Assembly: GCA_945788675.1 (NCBI GenBank)
Contig: CALZMY010000128.1
Location: forward strand, 1 to 9,454
DNA: 9,454 nucleotides
Reading direction: 5' to 3'
Source: an uncultured Gammaproteobacteria bacterium
GTDB lineage: Bacteria; Pseudomonadota; Gammaproteobacteria; SZUA-140
Part shown: positions 1-6,481 of the stretch, piece by piece
Numbering within the stretch: position 1 is the first letter of the stretch
How the letters are laid out: the number at the start of each line of letters is the position of its first letter
The notes under the pieces: generated by a model
What the model saw: only the letters and a program-made list of their open reading frames with translations
The model's database searches: none
What the model was told of the DNA's origin: nothing
Program-made: the position numbers and the translations under genes

Positions 1-538
1 GGAGCATGCAGGGCTGATTCGTGCATTCAGTGAACTGAGTTTTAACCCTGATGTACTGGTGATAGATACTGCCGCGGGTGTTTCAGATAGTGTTGTGACA
101 TTTAGTCGGGCATCTCATGAAGTGATTATAGTGGTGTGTGACGAGCCGGCTTCAATTACCGATGCTTATGCTACGATAAAACTATTAAGTCGTGATCACG
201 GGCTTTATCGGTTCCGTATCGTAGCAAATATGGTTCGTAGTTCTCAGGAAGGTGTCGAACTGTATAAAAAACTTGTTAAAGTAACCAATCGTTTTCTTGA
301 TGCAACACTCGATTATATGGGCGCAGTTCCATATGACGACTATTTAAGAAAGGCTATCCAGAAGCAGCGTTCAGTGGTTGATGCTTATCCTCGAAGTAAG
401 GCATCGATTGCATTTAAAAAACTGGCGCAGAAGACGGATCAATGGCCAACCCCGGACTCGGCGAGTGGATATCTGGAATTTTTCGTCGAGAGATTGTTTC
501 AATCCAGTAATAATGGAACGACAACATTATATGAATAA
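1..538 (+). CDS. fleN: FleN/FlhG, MinD-like ATPase controlling flagellar number (3' part; 5' end outside window)
   Basis: This is the C-terminal 178 residues of a protein usually about 280 aa long. The reading frame is open from base 2 and the Walker A half lies upstream of the window. FleN/FlhG is a membrane-associated MinD/ParA-family ATPase that restrains the flagellar master regulator (FleQ/FlrA) and works opposite FlhF to set the number of polar flagella. The visible support is the Walker B-type strand DVLVIDTAAG, then VVCDEPASITDAYA, ANMVRS, the YMGAVPYDDYLRKAIQKQ block and the FFVERL tail, all matching Pseudomonas FleN as I recall it. GTG at 59 is only an internal valine codon. The stop (536-538) lies 8 nt inside fliA, so the two are probably translationally coupled. 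FleN and FliA are normally neighbours downstream of flhF, which agrees. Confidence 0.95.
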   Translation, partial: EHAGLIRAFSELSFNPDVLVIDTAAGVSDSVVTFSRASHEVIIVVCDEPASITDAYATIKLLSRDHGLYRFRIVANMVRSSQEGVELYKKLVKVTNRFLDATLDYMGAVPYDDYLRKAIQKQRSVVDAYPRSKASIAFKKLAQKTDQWPTPDSASGYLEFFVERLFQSSNNGTTTLYE

Positions 539-1280
539 TCTAGCCATGTATGTAACTATCCAAGATGATGAAAGACCTGCCAAGAAAGGTGCCGATGACC
601 TGGTAACGCGCTATGCGCCATTAGTGAAGCGGATTGCCTATCACATTATGAGTCGCCTGCCACCGAGCGTGCAGGTCGATGACCTGATTCAGGCCGGAAT
701 GATTGGGTTGCTTGAAGCTTCGCGTAATTACGATGCCAAACAAGGTGCAAGCTTTGAGACCTATGCAGGTATTCGTATTCGAGGATCAATGCTCGATGAA
801 ATTCGTAAAGGTGACTGGGCACCACGATCTGTACATCGCAAAGCAAGGCAGGTTGCTGAGGCTGTGCGAAAGATCGAAAACGAGACTGGGCGAGATGCAC
901 GAGATCATGAAGTTGCATCGGCGCTGGAGATGCCACTGGATAAGTACCATAAGACACTGCAGGATGCGAGTAGTTGTCGTTTGTTAAGTTTTGAAGACAT
1001 GGGGATGAATGAGGACTCTGTGCCATCAAAACTGAGTGGGCCTGCAACAAATCCATTCGATGGTGTACAGAAAGATGATTTCAAAAAAAACCTGGCAGAG
1101 GCAATTTCAGGTTTGCCAGAACGTGAACGCCTGGTATTAACACTTTACTATGATGAAGAGCTCAATCTTCGTGAAATTGGTTCAGTCATCGGTGTGAGCG
1201 AGTCACGTGTTAGTCAGATTCACAGTCAGGCGCTGATTCGTTTACAGGCACGACTTGGTCACTGGGTAAACAACGATTGA
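531..1280 (+). CDS. fliA: RNA polymerase sigma factor FliA (sigma-28)
   Basis: This is the flagellar sigma factor that directs transcription of late flagellar, motor and chemotaxis genes. It is held by FlgM until the hook is complete. The ATG at 531 gives 249 aa, close to family length. Region 2 spans about residues 25-93 (YAPLVKRIAYH, DLIQAGMIGLLEA, FETYAGIRIRGSMLDEIR), region 3 about 97-170 (starting WAPRSVHRKAR), and region 4 about 185-245 (LPERERLVLTLYYDEELN, with a helix-turn-helix at 211-235 ending SESRVSQIHSQ). An open frame continues upstream to 378, but those codons lie inside fleN and read as noise. The start at 531 follows a weak GGAA at 515-518 and overlaps the fleN stop. ATG at 546 (244 aa) is an alternative with no better ribosome site. 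The product would recognise the GCCGATAA element seen upstream of cheW. Confidence 0.96.
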   Translation: MNNLAMYVTIQDDERPAKKGADDLVTRYAPLVKRIAYHIMSRLPPSVQVDDLIQAGMIGLLEASRNYDAKQGASFETYAGIRIRGSMLDEIRKGDWAPRSVHRKARQVAEAVRKIENETGRDARDHEVASALEMPLDKYHKTLQDASSCRLLSFEDMGMNEDSVPSKLSGPATNPFDGVQKDDFKKNLAEAISGLPERERLVLTLYYDEELNLREIGSVIGVSESRVSQIHSQALIRLQARLGHWVNND

Positions 1281-1287
1281 TTTTAGT

Positions 1288-1293
1288 GGGAGG
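1288..1293 (+). promoter_or_regulatory. Ribosome binding site deciding the TTG start of cheY
   Basis: GGGAGG lies 5 nt before TTG 1299 but 17 nt before the next in-frame ATG at 1311. The spacing favours the TTG. The resulting N-terminus (DKDMKILIVDD) also aligns with E. coli CheY, which has a few residues before its first strand. Confidence 0.7.
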
Positions 1294-1298
1294 CTACC

Positions 1299-1691
1299 TT
1301 GGATAAAGATATGAAAATACTCATTGTAGATGATTTTTCTACAATGCGACGGATCATAAAAAACCTCTTGCGTGATCTTGGTTTTAACAATACTTCGGAA
1401 GCGGATGATGGGAATACAGCGCTGCCGATGTTGCAGTCGGGTGATTTTGATTTTCTTGTGACAGACTGGAATATGCCTGGAATGGAGGGTATTGATCTGT
1501 TAAAGGCGGTTCGTGCAGATGAGAAATTAGCCAATCTTCCGGTATTGCTGGTGACTGCTGAGGCAAAGAAAGAACAGATTGTTGAAGCCGCGCAGGCTGG
1601 TGTGAATGGTTATGTGGTTAAACCATTTAATGCAGCAACGCTGAAAGAAAAAATTGAAAAAATCTTTGAGCGAATTGAGGCGGCACAATAA
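1299..1691 (+). CDS. cheY: Chemotaxis response regulator CheY
   Basis: This is a single-domain receiver of 130 aa. Phosphorylated by CheA, it diffuses to FliM/FliN in the flagellar switch and changes rotation; CheZ resets it. All active-site residues are present: acidic pair D11/D12, phospho-acceptor D56 (in LVTDWNMPGM), T86 and K108 (YVVKPF), plus the switch aromatic Y105. The sequence FSTMRRIIKNLLRDLGF is typical of true motility CheY rather than a generic receiver. The start is TTG at 1299, chosen from the GGGAGG site 5 nt upstream; ATG at 1311 would give 126 aa and remains possible. The gene lies 18 nt after fliA and 26 nt before the preferred cheZ start. No promoter is visible in either gap, so co-transcription is likely. 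Confidence 0.97.
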   Translation: MDKDMKILIVDDFSTMRRIIKNLLRDLGFNNTSEADDGNTALPMLQSGDFDFLVTDWNMPGMEGIDLLKAVRADEKLANLPVLLVTAEAKKEQIVEAAQAGVNGYVVKPFNAATLKEKIEKIFERIEAAQ

Positions 1692-1703
1692 TAAATTCCA
1701 TGG

Positions 1704-1710
1704 AAGGAGA
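1704..1710 (+). promoter_or_regulatory. Strong ribosome binding site deciding the cheZ start
   Basis: AAGGAGA lies 7 nt before ATG 1718. An earlier in-frame ATG at 1700 has only AT-rich sequence upstream and would place this site inside the coding region, so 1718 is the better start. Confidence 0.7.
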
Positions 1711-1717
1711 TGTAGAG

Positions 1718-2464
1718 ATGGTATTTAGTGAGTCAATTCTGAGTGATCGATGTCTGGAACAAGCGCGTGGATTGGTCAGCAGTATAGAAGGCGGTAATGA
1801 AGAAAAGGCTATTGATTACCTGAGAGAGATTAGTCGTATTAATGAGACTGAAATATTTCAGGAGCTAGGCAGGTTAACCAGGGAACTACACGATACTCTG
1901 GTTGGCTTTGGAATTGAGACTGATATTTCCAAACTTGCTGAAAATGATATTCCAGATGCCAGAGAACGATTAAGTCATGTGATCAATGTGACTGATCAGG
2001 CAGCCCATAAAACACTAACAGCTGTTGAAGAAGCGATTCCTGTGTGTGAAGAGCTTGAGAATAGTGCTTCGAAAATTGAGATCCAATGGAAACGTTTTAT
2101 CTCTCGTGATCTGTCAGCCGATGAGTTTCGCGAGCTTTCTCGTGAGATTGGTGGTCACCTGGACATTTCATCTGACCGCTATACAAAGATAAAATCGTAC
2201 CTTAATGAGATACTTATGGCTCAGGACTTTCAGGATATCACTGGGCAAATCATACGTCGAGTGATTGGGCTTGTGCAGGATGTAGAAGATAAGCTGGTTG
2301 GCCTGATTAAGCTTTCAGGTAGTCTAGATGGAGAAGAGCAAAAAGTAGAAAGAAAGCCGATTGAGAAAGCACTAGAGGGTCCTCAAGTACCTGGAAAAGA
2401 AGCGGCAACTGCACTGAAGAGCCAGGATGAAGTTGATGATCTGCTCTCAAGCTTAGGGTTCTAG
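1718..2464 (+). CDS. cheZ: CheY-P phosphatase CheZ
   Basis: CheZ dephosphorylates CheY-P and so ends the switch signal. From ATG 1718 the product is 248 aa, longer than the 214 aa of E. coli but normal for Pseudomonas-type CheZ. The long helical hairpin that dimerises the protein contains the catalytic block AQDFQDITGQ. D173 and Q177 correspond to E. coli D143 and Q147, the glutamine that positions the attacking water. The extreme C-terminus, SQDEVDDLLSSLGF, is the conserved amphipathic helix that tethers CheZ to CheY, joined by an ill-conserved charged linker (about residues 204-234). A start at 1700 would add six residues but lacks a ribosome site. The gene ends 7 nt before cheA. Confidence 0.96.
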   Translation: MVFSESILSDRCLEQARGLVSSIEGGNEEKAIDYLREISRINETEIFQELGRLTRELHDTLVGFGIETDISKLAENDIPDARERLSHVINVTDQAAHKTLTAVEEAIPVCEELENSASKIEIQWKRFISRDLSADEFRELSREIGGHLDISSDRYTKIKSYLNEILMAQDFQDITGQIIRRVIGLVQDVEDKLVGLIKLSGSLDGEEQKVERKPIEKALEGPQVPGKEAATALKSQDEVDDLLSSLGF

Positions 2465-2471
2465 TGATAAT

Positions 2472-4637
2472 ATGGCGATCGATACAGATGATGAAATCCT
2501 GCAGGACTTTCTTGTAGAAGCAGATGAGATACTTGAGAAGCTGAGTGAACAGCTCGTTGATCTTGAACAAAACCCACAAGACGCTGAGTTGTTGAATGCG
2601 GTTTTTCGTGGATTTCATACGATTAAAGGTGGTGCTGGATTTCTAGCGCTTACGGCACTGGTTGAAGTGTGTCATCATGCTGAAGATGTGTTTAATATCC
2701 TGCGGCAAGGCGATCGCGTCGTTGATGCGCCTTTGATGGATGCTTTTCTGAGGGTTACCGACAGTGTTAATGACATGTTTGATGAGGTCAAGGAAGGGAT
2801 TGACCCAACACCTGCTGATCCTGAGTTGATCCAGACATTAGAAAAATTTCTTTCAGGAGGCGAGGATACGGTAGCTGAACCGGAACCCATACCGGAACCG
2901 GCACCTGAACCGGTACAGGACCCCATATCATCTACTGATACGGAAGCACCATTATCAGAAGCGCCGAATAGAGATGATATTACCGACGAAGAGTTTGAGT
3001 CGTTGCTGGATCAGCTGCATGGTGGTGCAGCCCCTGGTATTGCTACAACTGATCAGCCTGAGGGTAAAGCCTCAGTAGCGGAAGGCGGTGGTACAGAAGG
3101 TGCGCCAAATGATGAAATTACTGATGATGAATTTGAGTCGCTACTGGATCAATTGCATGGCGACGGAATGCCTAAGGGGTCAACGATACCAGTATCCAAT
3201 GATTCTGCTACAGAAACGGTCGCAAAGTGCGCCGAGGATAGTGCTGTAACATCAGATACAGGTTTGATCACTGAGGATGAATTTGAAGACCTCCTGGATC
3301 AGTTGCATGGAAAAGCCGAAAAACCAGCGAGTACATCGAAAGTCGCTACTACAGTAACACCTGAAATAAAAAAAGATTCACCTGACATAAGTGAACCAAC
3401 GCCTGTTACACCAGCACCAGATGCTGTAACACCGGCTAAGCCTGTGCCGAAAAAGAAAGAAGGTGCGCCAGCTCAGGCCGAGACATCGGTGCGAGTTGAT
3501 ACTAAGCGACTTGATGACATTATGAACCTTGTTGGTGAGCTGGTTTTGGTTCGAAATCGGCTCTCGACGCTTGAACTATCGAAGTCCGATGAAGCAATGA
3601 CGCAGGCGGTCGCTAATCTTGATCTTGTGACCACCGATCTTCAAAACTCGGTAATGAAGACGAGAATGCAACCGATCAAAAAAGTATTTGGGCGGTTTCC
3701 CAGGGTGGTACGTGATCTTGCGCGAAGCCTGAAAAAAGAGGTGTATCTTGAGTTGATTGGTGAAGATACCGACCTTGATAAAAACCTTGTTGAAGCATTG
3801 GCTGACCCTCTTGTCCATCTAATTCGGAACTCAGTTGATCATGGTATCGAGATGCCTGATGTGCGTGAAAAGGCGGGAAAAGATCGTACAGGTAACGTTG
3901 TTTTGTCAGCGACACAGGAAGGTGATCATATCCTGTTGACGATCGATGATGACGGGGCTGGAATGGATGCGGATAAGCTGAGAAATATTGCGATAAGTAA
4001 AGGACTATTTGATGAGGATTCTGCCGCAAGACTAGATGATAAAGAATGCTTTAATTTGATCTTTATGCCTGGGTTTTCGACTAAAGAAGAGATCTCGGAT
4101 ATATCGGGTCGTGGTGTGGGAATGGATGTAGTCAAGACGCGAATTGCACAGCTTAATGGCTCGATTGAGATCGATTCTGAATTAGGTAAAGGAAGTCGGA
4201 TTGCAATCAAGTTGCCTTTAACGTTGGCAATTATGCCGACATTGATGGTGTTACTCGAGGAGCAGGTTTTTGCCTTGCCACTGGTGAGTGTTGTTGAAAT
4301 TTTTAATCTTGATTTAACTGAGTCCAAGATTATTGATGGACAATCCGTGGTGTTGATTAGAAATAAAGCATTGCCTATTTTTTATCTACGAGAGTGGTTG
4401 GTTAAAGGTGTAAGACACAGTGGGTTGCAGAAAGAAGGGCACGTCGTTGTGGTTAGCTCAGGTTCACAACAAGTGGGTTTTGTTGTTGATCAGTTGATTG
4501 GTCAGGAAGAGGTGGTGATTAAGCCGCTAGGATCGATGCTGCATGGCACTCGCGGACTGGCAGGCGCAACGATAACAGGAAATGGAAAAATATCACTTAT
4601 TCTGGATGTGCCTGAATTATTGACAGCCTATGCGTAA
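2472..4637 (+). CDS. cheA: Chemotaxis histidine kinase CheA
   Basis: CheA is the array-bound kinase that autophosphorylates and passes phosphate to CheY and CheB. It is 721 aa. The P1 (HPt) domain covers about 1-130 with phospho-histidine H49 in FRGFHTIKGGAGF. Residues 131-338 form a low-complexity linker: an acidic Pro-rich EPEP tract (136-151) and three copies of a 16-residue ITDEEFESLLDQLHG-like motif (169-184, 215-230, 265-280). No globular P2 domain is apparent. P3 dimerisation begins near 339 (VDTKRLDDIMNLVGELVLVRNRL). The P4 ATPase carries the N box (HLIRNSVDHGIE, 449-460), G1 (DDDGAGMD, 492-499), F box (FMPGFSTKEE, 531-540) and G2 (GRGVGMDVVK, 546-555). The CheW-like P5 domain runs about 585-721. 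It looks fully functional. There is only a weak AGGG (2455-2458) ahead of the ATG, so coupling to cheZ translation is likely. Confidence 0.97.
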   Translation: MAIDTDDEILQDFLVEADEILEKLSEQLVDLEQNPQDAELLNAVFRGFHTIKGGAGFLALTALVEVCHHAEDVFNILRQGDRVVDAPLMDAFLRVTDSVNDMFDEVKEGIDPTPADPELIQTLEKFLSGGEDTVAEPEPIPEPAPEPVQDPISSTDTEAPLSEAPNRDDITDEEFESLLDQLHGGAAPGIATTDQPEGKASVAEGGGTEGAPNDEITDDEFESLLDQLHGDGMPKGSTIPVSNDSATETVAKCAEDSAVTSDTGLITEDEFEDLLDQLHGKAEKPASTSKVATTVTPEIKKDSPDISEPTPVTPAPDAVTPAKPVPKKKEGAPAQAETSVRVDTKRLDDIMNLVGELVLVRNRLSTLELSKSDEAMTQAVANLDLVTTDLQNSVMKTRMQPIKKVFGRFPRVVRDLARSLKKEVYLELIGEDTDLDKNLVEALADPLVHLIRNSVDHGIEMPDVREKAGKDRTGNVVLSATQEGDHILLTIDDDGAGMDADKLRNIAISKGLFDEDSAARLDDKECFNLIFMPGFSTKEEISDISGRGVGMDVVKTRIAQLNGSIEIDSELGKGSRIAIKLPLTLAIMPTLMVLLEEQVFALPLVSVVEIFNLDLTESKIIDGQSVVLIRNKALPIFYLREWLVKGVRHSGLQKEGHVVVVSSGSQQVGFVVDQLIGQEEVVIKPLGSMLHGTRGLAGATITGNGKISLILDVPELLTAYA
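2976..3311 (+). repeat. Three 16-codon motif repeats in the CheA linker
   Basis: The repeats lie at 2976-3023, 3114-3161 and 3264-3311, with starts 46 and 50 codons apart. They encode DITDEEFESLLDQLHG, EITDDEFESLLDQLHG and LITEDEFEDLLDQLHG. Copies 1 and 2 differ at two residues, both Asp/Glu swaps, yet at seven of the other codons the base sequence differs silently. The repeat is therefore old and preserved at protein level. The sequences between copies are dissimilar. The motif resembles CheY-binding helices of CheZ and FliM. Confidence 0.9.
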
Positions 4638-4657
4638 TGGCTGGATAGGGGAAGATT

Positions 4658-5725
4658 GTGACTGTTCGCGTACTTGTTGTCGATGATTCTCGCTTTTTCA
4701 GACGACGTCTGACAGAGATGCTGAATTCCGACAAGCACATTGAGGTTGTAGGCAGTGCTGCTGACGGCGTTGAAGCGATTAAAATGGCGCATGAACTCAG
4801 GCCTGATGTCATCACTATGGATATTGAGATGCCAATGATGGATGGCATTACTGCGACAAAAGAAATCATGGCGCAGATACCGACACCGATTCTAATGTTT
4901 TCATCACTAAGTGTTGAAGGGGCGAAGGCAACGCTGGATGCTCTTGATGCTGGCGCAATCGATTTTTTATCTAAAAAATTCAACGATATTGCAAGTGATC
5001 GTGATACCGCAAAACGTTTACTATGTGCTCGTGTCAGGGTGTTGGGGGCAAGAGGTTTAGCAAAAAATGATGTGGCTGCTTCGCGCAGTGATGCTCATAT
5101 GGCCAGTGTTTCAAAGTCACATCATTCAAGTGAAGTACCTGTAAAACTTGATTTGAATGAAATCAAGCTGATTGCAATTGGTACATCAACGGGTGGGCCG
5201 GTCGCATTGCAGAGTATATTGACAGCGATCCCGGCAGGCTTTCCACTACCAATTTTAGTTATTCAACATATGCCAGCAAGTTTTACCCCATCATTTTCAG
5301 AACGGCTTGATTCTTTATGTGATATTCATGTGAGGCATGTGAATGATGGTGATGAGATTTCCCCTGGAACTGCTTTTATTGCGCCAGGTGGAGTTCAGAT
5401 GCTGATTAGCAAAGATGGTGGTCGTATGGTTCTCAAGATTAAAGAGGCAACTCAGAAACAGACCTATAAACCGAGTGTTGATATTACTTTTTCATCCCTT
5501 GCTAATATCTGTTCATCTGATGTGTTGGCGATTGTGTTGACTGGTATGGGTACTGATGGTCGCGAAGGAGCAAAATTACTGAAACAAAAAGGCGCCACCA
5601 TCTGGGCGCAAGATGAAGAAAGCTCTGTCATTTATGGTATGCCGATGGCGATCGCAGAAGCAGGACTCGCCGATGCTGTTTTGTCGCTTGAAGAGATTGC
5701 GTCATTGCTTGGGAATAAAGGTTAA
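4658..5725 (+). CDS. cheB: Chemoreceptor glutamate methylesterase/deamidase CheB
   Basis: CheB removes methyl groups from (and deamidates) receptor glutamates, the adaptation step opposing CheR. It is activated when CheA phosphorylates its receiver. The product is 355 aa (E. coli 349). The N-terminal receiver (1-105) has D9/D10, acceptor D55 (VITMDIEMPMMDG) and K107 in the LSKKF motif. A linker (about 108-168) joins it to the esterase domain, which carries the catalytic triad S177 (IGTSTGGP), H204 (IQHMP) and D300 (LTGMGTDG). The start is GTG at 4658, preceded by GGGGAAG (4648-4654). No cheR is in the window; in related genomes it sits elsewhere, often with cheV. The gene starts 20 nt after cheA and stops 3 nt before motC, consistent with one transcript. 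Confidence 0.97.
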   Translation: MTVRVLVVDDSRFFRRRLTEMLNSDKHIEVVGSAADGVEAIKMAHELRPDVITMDIEMPMMDGITATKEIMAQIPTPILMFSSLSVEGAKATLDALDAGAIDFLSKKFNDIASDRDTAKRLLCARVRVLGARGLAKNDVAASRSDAHMASVSKSHHSSEVPVKLDLNEIKLIAIGTSTGGPVALQSILTAIPAGFPLPILVIQHMPASFTPSFSERLDSLCDIHVRHVNDGDEISPGTAFIAPGGVQMLISKDGGRMVLKIKEATQKQTYKPSVDITFSSLANICSSDVLAIVLTGMGTDGREGAKLLKQKGATIWAQDEESSVIYGMPMAIAEAGLADAVLSLEEIASLLGNKG

Positions 5726-5728
5726 ACG

Positions 5729-6469
5729 ATGGATATTTTGACAGTAGCTGGTGTCATTTTGGCTGGCATTGCAATTCTCGGTGGTAACTATCTTGAGGGT
5801 GGTCACCTATCATCATTAATGCTACCAGTTGCTTTTTTGATTGTTGCTGGTGGAACACTCTCATGTATTCTGGTGCAAACTCCGATGGATGTTTTTATGA
5901 AGTCAATCAAGCTTGCTGGGTGGGTGCTTTTTCCTCCCAAATTAGCGGCTACCGAAGCGGTTGAAAAAATCATTAACTGGAGCAACATAGCGCGTAAAGA
6001 AGGGTTATTAGGTCTTGAAGCATTAGCTGAAAATGAACCAGACCTATTCGCAAGAAAAGGACTTCAATTACTGGTTGATGGGAGTGAGCCTGAGTCGATT
6101 CGAGGAATTATGGAAGTGGAGCTGGATACTAAAGAGCACCATGATACTCAGGCGGCAAAGGTGTGGGAAGGAATGGGCGGGTATGCGCCTACTATTGGAA
6201 TTATTGGTGCGGTAATGGGTTTGATTCATGTGATGCAAAATCTTTCTGACCCGAGCAAGCTGGGGTCTGGTATTGCAGTGGCGTTTGTCGCAACGATTTA
6301 TGGTGTTGGTTTGGCTAACATATTCTTTTTGCCGATGGGAAATAAAATTAAATCAATCATTCATGATCAGACAAAATTTCGTGAAATGATTATTGAGGGG
6401 GTCGTTGCGATTGCAGAAGGTGAAAACCCTAGAAGTATTGAAACAAAGCTTCAGGGCTTTATTCATTAA
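5729..6469 (+). CDS. motC: Flagellar stator proton-channel subunit MotC (MotA family)
   Basis: This inner-membrane stator subunit pairs with MotD to conduct ions and drive rotor rotation. It is 246 aa. Four membrane segments are expected near 4-20, 30-50, 150-170 and 182-202, with a large cytoplasmic loop between the second and third. The loop carries R89 and E97 (ARKEGLLGLE), at the same spacing as the rotor-contacting R90/E98 of E. coli MotA. The conserved channel proline is P154 (GYAPTIGIIGAVMGLIHVM). The sequence, including AVAFVATIYGVGLAN and the AEGENPRSIE tail, closely fits Pseudomonas MotC rather than MotA. TAAAGG at 5716-5721 gives a good ribosome site. Ion choice (proton or sodium) cannot be settled from this alone. 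Confidence 0.94.
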   Translation: MDILTVAGVILAGIAILGGNYLEGGHLSSLMLPVAFLIVAGGTLSCILVQTPMDVFMKSIKLAGWVLFPPKLAATEAVEKIINWSNIARKEGLLGLEALAENEPDLFARKGLQLLVDGSEPESIRGIMEVELDTKEHHDTQAAKVWEGMGGYAPTIGIIGAVMGLIHVMQNLSDPSKLGSGIAVAFVATIYGVGLANIFFLPMGNKIKSIIHDQTKFREMIIEGVVAIAEGENPRSIETKLQGFIH

Positions 6470-6481
6470 TGGCTCACTCGT

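Noticed and set aside
378..530. N-terminal extension of FliA to the upstream ATG at 378
   Set aside because: These 51 codons overlap the conserved end of fleN and translate to Arg-rich nonsense absent from FliA proteins.
646..1056. Open frame of 136 codons on the minus strand across fliA
   Set aside because: It lies wholly inside fliA, whose protein is unmistakable; its translation resembles no family and there is no ribosome site or promoter for it.
3676..4327. Two overlapping minus-strand open frames (117 and 133 codons) within cheA
   Set aside because: They mirror the conserved CheA kinase domain and give serine/isoleucine-rich or histidine-rich noise typical of antisense frames.
4597..4983. 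Minus-strand open frame of 128 codons spanning the cheA-cheB junction
   Set aside because: It is explained as the shadow of the CheB receiver; the translation is low complexity with no recognisable domain.
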